Assembly (NCBI RefSeq): GCF_016862795.1
Contig: NZ_BONQ01000153.1
Span: 1 to 33,127 of the forward strand
Reading direction: 5' to 3'
From: Dactylosporangium siamense
Lineage (GTDB): Bacteria > Actinomycetota > Actinomycetes > Mycobacteriales > Micromonosporaceae
DNA: 33,127 bases
This document shows positions 6,913 through 14,580 of the stretch, piece by piece. The notes beneath the pieces are model-generated. The model was not told the DNA's origin, made no database searches, and saw only the letters and a list, made by a program, of their open reading frames with translations. The translations under genes were made by a program, and so were the position numbers. Every line of letters starts with the position of its first letter. Positions within the stretch are counted from its first letter, which is position 1.

Positions 6913-7044
6913 TCAGTCGGAGTTCTCCCAGGCACCGGACAGCCAGAAGAGCAGCATGGACCCGAGTCCGCCGATCACGAACCAGACAACCGCTGCCCGC
7001 AGCACCTTGGAGATGCTGGGCGGAGGGTGTACGTGCTTGGCCAC
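6913..7044 (-). CDS. Small single-pass membrane protein, 43 aa
   Basis: From GTG at 7044 the frame reads MAKHVHPPPSISKVLRAA, then a hydrophobic segment (about residues 18-36, VVWFVIGGLGSMLLFW), and ends GAWENSD before TGA. A His/Pro-rich head and one membrane helix are clear. The start lies 7 nt after the stop of the diguanylate-cyclase-like gene (7052), and an AGGA sits at the junction, so the two are probably translationally coupled. Function unknown. The reading is supported by the hydrophobic helix and the coupling, not by homology. Confidence 0.55.
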   Translation of the reverse strand: MAKHVHPPPSISKVLRAAVVWFVIGGLGSMLLFWLSGAWENSD

Positions 7045-7051
7045 CGCCGCA

Positions 7052-7723
7052 TCATTCCTCACGAGTCGACGTGCATGCGGGATGCCGTACGTACATCACG
7101 GAGCGGCCCTTGCCGGAGGTTTTAGCGCGGTACATGGCGGCGTCGGCGGCGCGCACAATGTCGTCGACGTCGGCGTCGGGGTCGTTGAGGGCGACGCCGA
7201 CGCTCGCGGTGACCGTGACGGTGGTGCCGTCGACGTCGATGGGGCGTTCGATCGCGCGGACGACGCGGTCGGCGGCGATCCGCACGTCGGAGCGGGACGC
7301 GAGGTGCTCGGCGACGACCGCGAACTCGTCGCCGCCGAAACGGGCGACGGTGTCGCTGCTGCGCAGGCGGGCCACCAGGCAGTCGGACTGGGCGCCGACC
7401 GAGACGGCCAGGTCGCCGACGGTGTCCCGGTACCGTTCCACCTGGTCGGTGACGGCGGCGGCGAGGTCGTCGGCGTAGCGGTCCGTCAGGCGTCCGGCGT
7501 GGCGCTGCTCCACCTGCTCGACGGTGACCGCGCCGCCGGCGGTGATGCCGAGGCCGGCCGCCAGCACGGCGGTGACCAGTGCGAACCCGGCCCAGCGGCG
7601 GCGCCGGGCGTTCCGACCCGGGTCCGGTGCCACGTCCAGACCGATCGGCTGGGGCGGGTCGAAGTCCAGGCTTTCCGGGGGCGGCAGTCTACGAGCACCG
7701 CCCGTCCGCGGTGGTAGTCTCAT
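7052..7723 (-). pseudogene. Internally deleted GGDEF protein (degenerate diguanylate cyclase)
   Basis: The frame is open for 223 aa. It has a basic cytoplasmic head, a membrane helix (44-66), the opening of a CHASE-like sensor (TVEQVEQRHAGRLTDRY ... VERYRDTVGDLAVSVGAQSD, to about 114) and then abruptly the second half of a GGDEF domain (RLRSSDTVARFGGDEFAVV, motif at 130-134, to the C-terminal AMYRAKTSGKGR). Missing are the rest of the sensor, any second membrane helix and the first half of the GGDEF domain (LTGLxNR and the metal/GTP-binding DxDxFKxxND part). The breakpoint is near residue 115 and keeps the frame. The product cannot be a normal cyclase, and the topology would place GGDEF on the wrong face unless the helix flips. 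GGAGGA lies 8 nt before ATG 7723. Expression may remain for the downstream small protein. Confidence 0.7.
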
Positions 7724-7965
7724 CGGGCCGTTCCTCCGGTGCTTTCCGGTGCCGCCCGGCGCCGCTCGCACCCTCGGCGGGCATCGAGCCGCCAGCCGGC
7801 GCACCTGGCAGAACGGGCCGACGCATCCAAAGGTGCCGACGTCCGGGGAAGCGCATGACTTTCGCGTCCCGGCCGCCGATCATGCAAGGTGTCGGCGCAG
7901 CGGCCGGTCCGGGCAGCGGCACGGCAACGACGGGGCGAGCATCTGAAGGAGGAGCGTTTCCGGTA

Positions 7966-8601
7966 ATGGCCGACACCACGTTGTGCACGTTCGCGGAGCT
8001 CGAGTTCCTGCTCCGCTCCGCCGCCGGGCCGCACGGCGAGCGCACCGCCGGCATGGACGCCGTCCGGCGCCGGCTCGGCCTGCAACCCGAGGCGGCCACC
8101 GACATCGTCACCGCCGCCGGGGTCGCGTCGCTGCTCGCCCGCGGGCTGTGCACCGACGCGGGCGGCAGCGTCGTGCCCGGCCCGCTCGTGCTCGGTGCCG
8201 TCGCCGCCCTGTCGACCCTGCACACGACGACCGAGGCGGCCGGCTCCGCCGGCGACCGCACCCTGGTGATGCACCTGTTCAGCGGCACCGCGGCGGGCCT
8301 CGCCGCGTATCCGGGGCCGTTCGGGCTCTACGGCGTCGAGGCCATCGACCCGGCCGAGCCGCTGGCGGCGCCACTGGCCCGGTTCGTCGACCGCTGCACC
8401 GCCGGCGACGGTGAGGCCGCCGTCGCGATCAGGTCCGGCTCCGGCGACGACCCCGAGGTGCAGCTCGCGATCGCCCGCGCCGCCGACGGCACCTGGGTGC
8501 TGTCCGATGGTTCCCCGCAGGACGCGGTGCCGTCCAGCCGCGACGGCGTCGTCGCCGCCCTGGTCGAGCGTTTCGGCGCCCCCGTCGCGGCGGGTGCCTG
8601 A
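7966..8601 (+). CDS. Hypothetical 211-aa protein co-encoded with a PP2C phosphatase
   Basis: I do not recognise the family. The protein is soluble and Ala/Gly-rich, with an alpha-helical N-terminal third (LCTFAELEFLLRSAAG, then MDAVRRRLGL) and a second half of alternating strands (RTLVMHLFSGTAAGLAAYPG, AVAIRSGSGDDPEVQLAIA, GTWVLSDGS). AAGGAGGAG at 7946-7954 precedes the ATG at 7966 by about 12 nt, a little long. Its stop overlaps the next ATG (TGATG at 8599-8603), so it is coupled to the phosphatase gene. An Hsp70-like gene follows. The context suggests a part in a Ser/Thr phosphorylation circuit, possibly as target or adaptor, but this is inference only. Confidence 0.7.
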   Translation: MADTTLCTFAELEFLLRSAAGPHGERTAGMDAVRRRLGLQPEAATDIVTAAGVASLLARGLCTDAGGSVVPGPLVLGAVAALSTLHTTTEAAGSAGDRTLVMHLFSGTAAGLAAYPGPFGLYGVEAIDPAEPLAAPLARFVDRCTAGDGEAAVAIRSGSGDDPEVQLAIARAADGTWVLSDGSPQDAVPSSRDGVVAALVERFGAPVAAGA

Positions 8602-9416
8602 TGGCGGCCGTCCGGGCCGGCGCGGCCAGCGACGTCGGCCGGGTCCGCCGGCGCAACGAGGACAGCGCGCTCGTCGCCGACGGGGTCTTCGCGGTCGCTG
8701 ACGGCATGGGCGGCCACGCCGCCGGTGACATCGCCAGCGAGCTCGCCGTCGAGGCGCTGCGGCGGCTCGCCATCCGGCCCGACCGGACCCCGCAGGACGT
8801 CCACGACGAGATCGCCCGCGCCAACGCCGACATCCTCGCCTCCGCGGTCGAGCATCCGGTCCGCACCGGCATGGGCACCACCCTCACCGGGATCAGCCTC
8901 GTGCTCGACGGCGGCGTGGAGCGGTGGGCCGTGTTCAACGTCGGCGACTCCCGGGTGTACCGGTTCGTCGGCGGCGTCCTCACGCAGCTCACCGTCGATC
9001 ACACCGCCCCGGAGAGCGTCACCCGGCGGCGCGGGGTGATCACCCGGGCGCTCGGCACCCGGCCCGCCCCGGACGCGGACCTGTGGGTCCTGCCGCCGGT
9101 GCCGGGGGAGCGGTTCGTGGTCTGCTCCGACGGGCTGTCCCTCGAGCTCACCGACGACGAGATCGCCGACGTCCTGCGGGCCGAGCCGGCCGCGCAGGCC
9201 GCCGCGGACCTCCTCGTGCGCCGGGCCGTGCTCGCCGGTGGCCGCGACAACGTCACCGCCGTCGTCGTCGACCACCTCGCCACCGCCGGGGCGGACACCG
9301 GCACCTACACCCGCGGCGCCCACGCCGCCCCCGAGGACGAGGACACCGACCCGGGCATCGTCGTCCACCCGGGCGTCGACACCGACCCGCTCGGCATCCC
9401 CGCAGGCCCCGGCTGA
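8601..9416 (+). CDS. PP2C-family protein serine/threonine phosphatase
   Basis: This metal-dependent phosphatase removes phosphate from Ser/Thr of proteins phosphorylated by the Hanks-type kinases common in actinomycetes. All core motifs are visible: SDVGRVRRRNEDS near the N-terminus, VADGMGGHAAGDIAS, GMGTTLTG, VFNVGDSRVYRF followed by LTVDHT, VITRALGT, FVVCSDGLS and GGRDNVTAVVV. The metal Asp residues are therefore present. At 271 aa it is a catalytic domain plus a 40-residue acidic tail, without the membrane helix of PstP, so it acts in the cytoplasm. It overlaps the upstream gene by one base and is followed, after a 19-bp tandem repeat that begins within its last codons, by an Hsp70-like gene. 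No kinase lies in the window. Confidence 0.92.
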   Translation: MAAVRAGAASDVGRVRRRNEDSALVADGVFAVADGMGGHAAGDIASELAVEALRRLAIRPDRTPQDVHDEIARANADILASAVEHPVRTGMGTTLTGISLVLDGGVERWAVFNVGDSRVYRFVGGVLTQLTVDHTAPESVTRRRGVITRALGTRPAPDADLWVLPPVPGERFVVCSDGLSLELTDDEIADVLRAEPAAQAAADLLVRRAVLAGGRDNVTAVVVDHLATAGADTGTYTRGAHAAPEDEDTDPGIVVHPGVDTDPLGIPAGPG

Positions 9417-9535
9417 CGGTGCAGGCCCCGGCTGACGCTGCAGGCCCCGGCTGACGGTGCAGGCCCCGGCGGGCGCCGCAGGCTCCGGCGGGCGCCGCAG
9501 GCTCCGGCGGGCGCCGCAGGCTCCGGGGCTGACGT
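9403..9535. repeat. 19-bp tandem array spanning the PP2C stop codon
   Basis: Six full units and a partial seventh: 9403-9421, 9422-9440, 9441-9459, 9460-9478, 9479-9497, 9498-9516, then a decaying copy. Units 1-3 read CAGGCCCCGGCTGACGGTG (unit 2 differs at one base). Units 4-6 end GGCGGGCGCCG instead. Unit 1 contains the TGA stop (9414-9416), and the later units fill most of the 147-bp gap to the next gene. Confidence 0.9.
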
Positions 9536-9563
9536 GTGCGCCGCCTGCTGTCAGGATCGTGCG

Positions 9564-11330
9564 ATGCACCTCGGCATCGACTTCGGTACGTCCAGCACGA
9601 CCGCGGTCCTGACCGGTGAGGACGGGGCGGTGACGCCCCTGCTGTTCGACGGCTCGCCGCTGCTGCCGTCGGCGGTCCACCTCGACGCCGCCAGCGGTGT
9701 CCTCGCGGTCGGCGGTGCCGCCGTGCGGGGCGGGACGGCCGACCCGGACCGCTACGAGCCCAACCCGAAGCTGCGCGCCGCCGACGTCGCCGTGACGCTC
9801 GGCGGCACCGGCGTGCCCGTCGAGCACCTGTTCGCCGCGGTCCTGTGGGCCGTGCACGCCGAGGCGCTGCGGGCCACCGGCGGGGTCCCGCCCCTTGAGG
9901 TGGCCCTGACCCATCCGGTGCTCTGGGACGCCCACCACCGCGGGACGCTGCTCACCGCCGCGTCGATGGCCGGGCTGCCGGCCGCCAGGCTCGTGCCGTC
10001 CCCGGTCGCGGTCGCCTGCACGCTGCTCGGACGGCTGCGGGTGCCGCTCGCCGAGGGGCAGTGCCTCGTCGTGTACGAGCTGGGCGCCGGCCCCTTCGAG
10101 GCCACCGTGGTGCGCTCCACCGCCGCCGGCCCGCAGGTCGTCGCGGCCGCCGGGCTCGCCGGCACCGGTGGCCTCGACGTCGACGCGGCGATCGCGGCCC
10201 ACCTCCTGGCCGTGGCACCCGCCGGCGCGCGGCTCGACCCGGGGCAGCGGCGGTGGCTGACGGAGCAGGCCCGGCTCGCGAAGGAGCTGCTGGGTGCCGG
10301 GACGCCCGCCGTCGTGCCCGTCGCCGGCCGGGGTGAGGTGACCCTGACCCCGGAGGACCTGGACCGCGTCGCGACCCCACTGGTGCGTCCCACCGCCGAG
10401 CTGACGCTGCGGGTGATGCGCGACGCCGGCGTCGACGCGCGGTCGGTCGCCGGGGTGTACCTCGCCGGCGGGGGCACCCGGATGCCGCTCGTCGCGACCC
10501 TGCTGCACCGCGTCGTCGGCATCCCGCCGGTCGCGGCCGACCAGCCGGAGCTCCTCGCCGCCGAGGGCAGCGTCGCGGTCCTGGCGGCGCCGCATCCGCC
10601 CGCCGCGCCGCCGCACCCGCACACCGTGCCGGCCCGGAGCGTGCCGGACGGGGACGGGGCCGGGCCGGACGGGGCCGGGCCGGACGGGGCCGGGCCGGAC
10701 GGGGGAGATGGCGGGCACCTGTGGCACTGGCTGCCGGAGCGCGCCGCGGTGATCTCGGGGCGGACGTGGCTGGACGCGCCGTTCCACCCGCTGCAGCTCG
10801 GCCTGCCGTCCGGCCACGGCTGGACGATCCGGGCCAGGTTCGCCGAGCCGGAGCACACCGTGTTCCTCAGCCGTGGTGGTGGCCCGCTGCTGTTCCGCAG
10901 TGTCGACGGGCTCGCCGCGTACCTGCTGCGCGACGGCGACCACGAGCTCGCCGAGCTTGACGGCTGGCCGGCGGCCCGGGACCTGTTCGTGTCGCTCGTG
11001 CGCGAGGCCGGCGACGAGGACGAGGTCGACCTGGACCTGGTGCAGTACAACCTCGGCTTCCCGCCGCAGCAGTGGATGCCGGACCTGCTGGCCGCCGCCC
11101 GGGACGTCGCCGTCGACCTGGCCGAGGCGTACGACCTGCACGACATCATCGCGCTCCTCGCCGACGGGAGCCTCCTCGACGGCGTCGACGACCTGCTGCG
11201 CGACGCCGAACGGGCCCTCGTCGGCCGGTCCGCCCGGCGGCGCCTGGACGCCGTCGACGCCGACGCGGTCCGCTGGGACTGGCACGCGATCGTCACCCGG
11301 CTCGACGGGATCGCCGCCTGGGCCGACTGA
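9564..11330 (+). CDS. Hsp70-like ATPase with a non-canonical C-terminal domain
   Basis: The first 345 residues are an Hsp70/actin-type nucleotide-binding domain: LGIDFGTSSTTAVL (phosphate-1 loop, residues 3-16), a phosphate-2-like stretch YELGAGPFEATVV in which the usual DLGGGT is degenerate, and the adenosine motif VYLAGGGTRMPLV. A GAGPD-repeat linker (about 362-383, 15-bp DNA repeat) leads to a 200-residue C-terminal part that is not the Hsp70 peptide-binding domain. This part contains EHTVFLSRGGGPLLFRSVDGLAAYLL and ends in an acidic helical region. I do not know its function. Start ATG 9564 has AGGA 7 nt upstream. The gene follows a phosphatase on the same strand, and ATPase activity may be weak given the altered loop. 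Length 588 aa. Confidence 0.85.
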   Translation: MHLGIDFGTSSTTAVLTGEDGAVTPLLFDGSPLLPSAVHLDAASGVLAVGGAAVRGGTADPDRYEPNPKLRAADVAVTLGGTGVPVEHLFAAVLWAVHAEALRATGGVPPLEVALTHPVLWDAHHRGTLLTAASMAGLPAARLVPSPVAVACTLLGRLRVPLAEGQCLVVYELGAGPFEATVVRSTAAGPQVVAAAGLAGTGGLDVDAAIAAHLLAVAPAGARLDPGQRRWLTEQARLAKELLGAGTPAVVPVAGRGEVTLTPEDLDRVATPLVRPTAELTLRVMRDAGVDARSVAGVYLAGGGTRMPLVATLLHRVVGIPPVAADQPELLAAEGSVAVLAAPHPPAAPPHPHTVPARSVPDGDGAGPDGAGPDGAGPDGGDGGHLWHWLPERAAVISGRTWLDAPFHPLQLGLPSGHGWTIRARFAEPEHTVFLSRGGGPLLFRSVDGLAAYLLRDGDHELAELDGWPAARDLFVSLVREAGDEDEVDLDLVQYNLGFPPQQWMPDLLAAARDVAVDLAEAYDLHDIIALLADGSLLDGVDDLLRDAERALVGRSARRRLDAVDADAVRWDWHAIVTRLDGIAAWAD

Positions 11331-11340
11331 GCACAGCGGG

Positions 11341-11374
11341 CGAGCAGCTCAGCGGGGCGAGCAGCTCAGCGGGG
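11341..11374. repeat. 17-bp tandem duplication at the GntR stop codon
   Basis: CGAGCAGCTCAGCGGGG is present twice (11341-11357, 11358-11374), with a degenerate fragment before it. The second unit contains TCA 11366-11368, the complement of the GntR gene's TGA. The array lies between convergent genes. Confidence 0.85.
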
Positions 11375-11803
11375 CCAGTGCAGGCCGAACCGGTCGGCGG
11401 GGTGGATCTCCTCCGCCTCGCCGGTGCGCACCACCAGGACCGGTACCCCCTCGGCGAGGCCGAACCGTTCCCGCTCCCGCGGGGTCGGCATCCGCGCCGA
11501 CACGACCCCGCCGGGCGGGACGGGGTGGACCTCGGCGGGGCCGCCGAGGATGCCGCCGGGCGGGCCGCCGGGGTCGCGGGCCGGCCGGGCGGTCACCGGG
11601 CCGACCCGGATCGACTTGTCGGGGGCGAGGAACAACAGGCCCTCCCGGCGCAGCACGGCGATGCCCTTGAGCGCCGTGTCGCGGCCGACGTCGTGCTCGT
11701 GGGCGAGCGTGGCGGCGCTGGGCACCACAGCTCCGGGTGGCAGGGTCCCGGCCATGATCTGGGCCCGGAGTGCGTCGGCGACACGCTCGTACCGTGGCGG
11801 CAT
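11366..11803 (-). CDS. GntR-family transcriptional regulator, short form
   Basis: A winged helix-turn-helix fills residues 1-70 (YERVADALRAQIMAGTLPPG, then DVGRDTALKGIAVLRREGLL), as in HutC-type GntR regulators. The effector part is short: after a Pro/Gly linker only about 45 residues remain (PTPRERERFGLAEGVPVLVVRTG), like the opening strands of a UTRA domain, so ligand sensing is minimal or absent. At 145 aa it is about 100 residues shorter than usual. The ATG at 11803 has no clear ribosome-binding site. A perfect palindrome lies 9-26 bp upstream, which suggests autorepression. Targets beyond itself are unknown; the convergent Hsp70-like gene is not an obvious one. Confidence 0.85.
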   Translation of the reverse strand: MPPRYERVADALRAQIMAGTLPPGAVVPSAATLAHEHDVGRDTALKGIAVLRREGLLFLAPDKSIRVGPVTARPARDPGGPPGGILGGPAEVHPVPPGGVVSARMPTPRERERFGLAEGVPVLVVRTGEAEEIHPADRFGLHWPR

Positions 11804-11811
11804 CCGGAAAC

Positions 11812-11829
11812 TGTAGCCACTTGGCTACA
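11812..11829. promoter_or_regulatory. Palindromic operator before the GntR gene
   Basis: TGTAGCCA-CT-TGGCTACA is a perfect inverted repeat with 8-bp arms and a 2-bp centre. It ends 9 bp before the GntR start codon and lies in the 40-bp gap to the TetR gene's stop, so it most likely covers the GntR promoter. Confidence 0.65.
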
Positions 11830-11843
11830 CGGGGCGGAAGGTC

Positions 11844-12452
11844 TCAGGCGGTCGTGGCGCCCAGGGCGCGGAACGCGAAGTCGGTGACCTGCTCCGCCGC
11901 CCGGGTCGCGCCGGCGTCGTCCTGGGCCGCGTCCGGCGCCATCCGCTCCTGGAACGCGGCCGACAGCGCCGCCGTGATCGTCCGCGCGTCGGCGTCCGGG
12001 TCGGCCCACGGCAGGGACCCGTCGGCGCGGCCCCGCTCGAGGATCGCCGCGACCGCCGCGTGGTGGGCGGCGGACATCCGCGCCCGCTCGGCGGTGTAGC
12101 CGGCCGTGCCCATCAGCTCGCCGCACGACATCACCAGGACCCGCCGGCGGCGCTGGCTGCCGGCGGTCAGCGACAGGAGCCCGAAGATCCAGGCCCGCAA
12201 CGCCTCCGGCGGGGTCGGCGCGGCGTCGGCGGCCGCCGTCAGCTCGGCGTGGACGCGGTCGCTGTCGCGGCGGAACATCGCCAGCAGCAGCGCGTCCTTG
12301 GAGTCGAAGTGGCGGTAGAACGCCCTGGTGGAAAGGCCTGCGGCGGCGAGCACGCCGGTGACGGACAGGCCGCCCCCGCCGGTGTCGACCAGGCAGCGGT
12401 GCGCGGCCTCGATGATCCGCGAACGCTCGCCGGTGTCTGCGGTCACGGACAT
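11844..12452 (-). CDS. TetR-family transcriptional regulator
   Basis: The N-terminus has the TetR helix-turn-helix (RSRIIEAAHRCLVDTGGGGLSVTGVLAAAGLSTRAFYRHFDSKDALLLAMF is the full domain, about residues 10-60; the recognition helix is STRAFYRHF). The rest (about 140 residues) is the helical ligand-binding and dimer domain and is not diagnostic. 202 aa, normal length, cytoplasmic. It is divergent from the FhuF-like gene with 50 bp between the starts, so it probably controls that gene, itself, or both. No clear palindrome was found in the short gap. The ligand is unknown. Confidence 0.88.
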   Translation of the reverse strand: MSVTADTGERSRIIEAAHRCLVDTGGGGLSVTGVLAAAGLSTRAFYRHFDSKDALLLAMFRRDSDRVHAELTAAADAAPTPPEALRAWIFGLLSLTAGSQRRRRVLVMSCGELMGTAGYTAERARMSAAHHAAVAAILERGRADGSLPWADPDADARTITAALSAAFQERMAPDAAQDDAGATRAAEQVTDFAFRALGATTA

Positions 12453-12490
12453 CAGCCCATGCTATCGGGGGCAGGTCCCGGAGCCGGGAA

Positions 12491-12503
12491 TAGGCTGCTG
12501 CGG
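12491..12503 (+). promoter_or_regulatory. Likely leaderless promoter of the FhuF-like gene
   Basis: TAGGCT (12491-12496) fits the actinomycete -10 form TANNNT and lies 6 nt before the GTG start. No Shine-Dalgarno sequence is present. Transcription starting at the GTG would give a leaderless mRNA. Confidence 0.5.
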
Positions 12504-13144
12504 TGAATCCGTACTTCGTGTGGGAGGACCTCACGGCCGGCGCAGAGGCCGGCACTGGCTGGCGGCCGTTCACCGACCTCCTCGATCCGGCCGTCGCCGC
12601 CGAACGGGTCGGGGTCGCGCGGGACACCCTCGTCACGATGTTCGGGCTCGACCCCGCCACGGTGCCGGTGCGGGTGGTCGCGTCGGTGACGTTCCTCGGG
12701 GTGGCGTCGCGGCTGCTCGCGCCGCCGCTGGTCGAGCCCAGGTTCCCGGCGCCGGGGCAGCTGTTCTGGAAACCGGTCGCCGGCGGGCCGTGGCCGATGG
12801 CGTGCACGGTGGCCGCCGCCGGCGGGGGCGCTGACGGGGGGACCGGCCAGTTCCGCGACCGGATCCTGCTCGGGCTGGTCGCCCCGCTGCTCGCCGTGTT
12901 CCAGGCGGAGTTCCGGCTCTCCCCGAAGGTGCTGTGGGGCAACGTCAGCTCGGCCCTGGCGGGCGCCGCCGGCCAGCTCGACGACCCGGCCGTCTGGGCG
13001 ACGGTCGCCGAGCTGCTCGGTGTCGCGCCCCTCGCCGGCACGGCGGACCTGCACGGCCGGGCGCTGCGCCGCCGCAACTGCTGCCTGTACTACCGGATCC
13101 CCGGCGGCGGCACCTGCGGCGACTGCGTCCTGCGCCGCCCCTGA
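12503..13144 (+). CDS. FhuF-like (2Fe-2S) ferric-siderophore reductase
   Basis: The C-terminus carries the FhuF cluster motif: Cys193-Cys194, ten residues, Cys205-x2-Cys208 (NCCLYYRIPGGGTCGDC), known to bind an unusual 2Fe-2S centre that reduces iron in imported siderophores. The upstream 190 residues have the expected layout, including the GNVSSALAGAA region before the cluster. 213 aa, cytoplasmic, no signal peptide. GTG 12503 is chosen because a -10-like TAGGCT precedes it by 6 nt and the sequence starts with the conserved region. The divergent TetR gene may regulate it. No siderophore transporter lies nearby. Confidence 0.8.
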   Translation: MNPYFVWEDLTAGAEAGTGWRPFTDLLDPAVAAERVGVARDTLVTMFGLDPATVPVRVVASVTFLGVASRLLAPPLVEPRFPAPGQLFWKPVAGGPWPMACTVAAAGGGADGGTGQFRDRILLGLVAPLLAVFQAEFRLSPKVLWGNVSSALAGAAGQLDDPAVWATVAELLGVAPLAGTADLHGRALRRRNCCLYYRIPGGGTCGDCVLRRP

Positions 13145-13240
13145 CCGCTCAGGACTGCGCCGCCGCTGACCGCTCAGGACTGCGCCGCCGCTGACCGCTC
13201 AGGACTGCGCCGCCACTGACCGCTCAGGTCTGCGCCGCCG
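13130..13240. repeat. 25-bp tandem array holding the stops of two convergent genes
   Basis: Four full 25-bp units (13130, 13155, 13180, 13205) and a partial fifth. Each unit is CTGCGCCGCC, two or three bases, then TGACCGCTCAGGA. Every unit has TGA on the plus strand and TCA (TGA on the minus strand) 4 nt later. Unit 1 supplies the stop of the FhuF-like gene and unit 4 supplies the stop of the anti-sigma gene. Confidence 0.9.
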
Positions 13241-13928
13241 TCCCCAGCAGGTGGCCGTCGTGGTCGGAGATGGTGACCTTGTCGACGTTCGGCAGCTGGA
13301 TCGAGCTGGCCCCGGTCACCCGGGCCGAGGCGGACGTGGTCCGGCCCCAGCACGCCGCCTGCTCCTCCTGGCCGCCGCGGCCGACCACCCGCAGCACGAA
13401 CGGCCCGTCACCCGGCAGGCCGCTGAGCTCCAGGGCCACCGACACACCCCACTGCCGCGGGGTCAGCGTCGCCCGGCCGGACAGCGCGCTGCCGGCGGCG
13501 GCGACGAACTGCACGACGGTGCCGACCGGCGCGCTCGAACCCGGCGCCGACGGCGCGGCCTGCGTGGTCCGGGCCGGCGTCCGCGGCGCGGACCGCGACC
13601 ACACGACCGAACCCGCGACGGCCAGGGCGACCACCGCGACGGCGACCCCCACCAGGATCCGGGCCCGCCGCCGGACCGGCGGCCGGACCCGCCGGGCCCG
13701 GCGGAGCAGCGCGTCGACGCCGTCGCGGGTCGGCGACTCGAGGACCGCCGCGGGCACGTCACCGGGCAACCGCTGCAGCAGCTCCGGCACCGGCGCGAGC
13801 CGGTCGACCTCGGCGCGGCAGTCCGGGCAGCCGCTCAGGTGCGCGTCGACCCTGACCTGGTCGGTCTCGTCCAGCCCGCCCAGCACGTACCCGCCGAGCA
13901 GTGGGCGCACCGAGTCGTGTTCGCTCAC
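13224..13928 (-). CDS. Zinc-finger anti-sigma factor with RskA-like outer domain
   Basis: The protein holds the partner ECF sigma factor at the membrane and releases it on a signal, usually by proteolysis. The N-terminus has the anti-sigma zinc finger HxxxCxxC (His30, Cys34, Cys37 in DAHLSGCPDC). A helical and basic stretch is followed by one membrane helix (about 90-110) and an outer domain of about 120 residues like that of anti-sigma-K (TPRQWGVSVALELSGLPGDG, HLLGTAA end). 234 aa, normal. The GTG start at 13928 overlaps the sigma stop (GTGA), so the two are coupled. No site-1 protease gene is nearby. The signal is unknown; the RskA type often responds to oxidative or redox stress. Confidence 0.88.
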   Translation of the reverse strand: MSEHDSVRPLLGGYVLGGLDETDQVRVDAHLSGCPDCRAEVDRLAPVPELLQRLPGDVPAAVLESPTRDGVDALLRRARRVRPPVRRRARILVGVAVAVVALAVAGSVVWSRSAPRTPARTTQAAPSAPGSSAPVGTVVQFVAAAGSALSGRATLTPRQWGVSVALELSGLPGDGPFVLRVVGRGGQEEQAACWGRTTSASARVTGASSIQLPNVDKVTISDHDGHLLGTAAQT

Positions 13929-14434
13929 CGCAGCACCCCCATCTCCTCGAACACCGCGCGCAGCGCCCGGACCGCGTAATAGGCGCGGGACTTGACCGTG
14001 CCCTCCGGCACGGACAGCCGGCGGGCGGTGTCGGCGACGGTACGCCCGTCGTAGTACACGGACTCCACAACCTGCCGGTGCTCGACCGACAGCCGGTCCA
14101 GGGCGGCGCGGACCAGCCAGCCCTCCACGAGCTCGTCGACGTTGTCGGCGTCGGCGACCGCGGCGATCGCGTCCGGGTCGTCGACCAGCCGCGGCCGCCG
14201 CTGCTCCGCCCGCCACGCGTTGCTGACCACGTTGCGCGCGATCGTCAGCAGATACGCGCGGGTGGTGTCACGGCTGACGTCGATCCGCCCGATGTGCCTC
14301 CAGGCCCGCAGGAGCGTCTCCTGGACGAGGTCCTCGGCACGGTGGCGGTCGCGTTCATACCGCGAGACGAAGCCGAGCAGCACACCGTAGTGCTCGGTGT
14401 ACAGCGCGGTCATCAGCTCCTCGTCCCTGGTCAA
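13925..14434 (-). CDS. ECF (sigma-70 family) RNA polymerase sigma factor
   Basis: Region 2 is near the N-terminus ([55 protein letters not shown]) and region 4 is at the C-terminus ([44 protein letters not shown]). 169 aa, typical of the SigK/SigL/SigM-type ECF groups. The start is TTG 14434: GAGGAG ends 6 nt upstream, while the next ATG (codon 8) is too close to its only site. It overlaps the anti-sigma gene by 4 nt. Autoregulation is usual for the group, but I could not name a clear -35/-10 pair. The divergent chemoreceptor gene starts about 150 bp away and could share this control. Confidence 0.92.
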   Translation of the reverse strand: MTRDEELMTALYTEHYGVLLGFVSRYERDRHRAEDLVQETLLRAWRHIGRIDVSRDTTRAYLLTIARNVVSNAWRAEQRRPRLVDDPDAIAAVADADNVDELVEGWLVRAALDRLSVEHRQVVESVYYDGRTVADTARRLSVPEGTVKSRAYYAVRALRAVFEEMGVLR

Positions 14435-14580
14435 CCGGGTCTCCTCACATGCGGATCCTGCCGTGGTCTACCCCACCAGACGGTTGCGGGTTCAACCACC
14501 CGGGAGGCCGGGACTTTTCCACAACTCCGGCACCGCCCGTCCGATGTGTCACCCGGGCGGTGTACCGACAGGGGGAGCGC

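Noticed and set aside
6674-6935. Minus-strand frames of 78-79 codons in the gap
   Set aside because: No ribosome-binding site, and they overlap the 11-bp repeat element and the end of the better-supported 43-aa gene.
9403-9535. CRISPR array
   Set aside because: The units abut with no unique spacers. The same holds for the arrays at 13130, 26368 and 33040.
8328-11285. Very long minus-strand open frame of 985 codons
   Set aside because: It is the shadow of the PP2C and Hsp70-like genes in GC-rich DNA, crosses three real genes, and its sequence is low-complexity Val/Gly/Arg.
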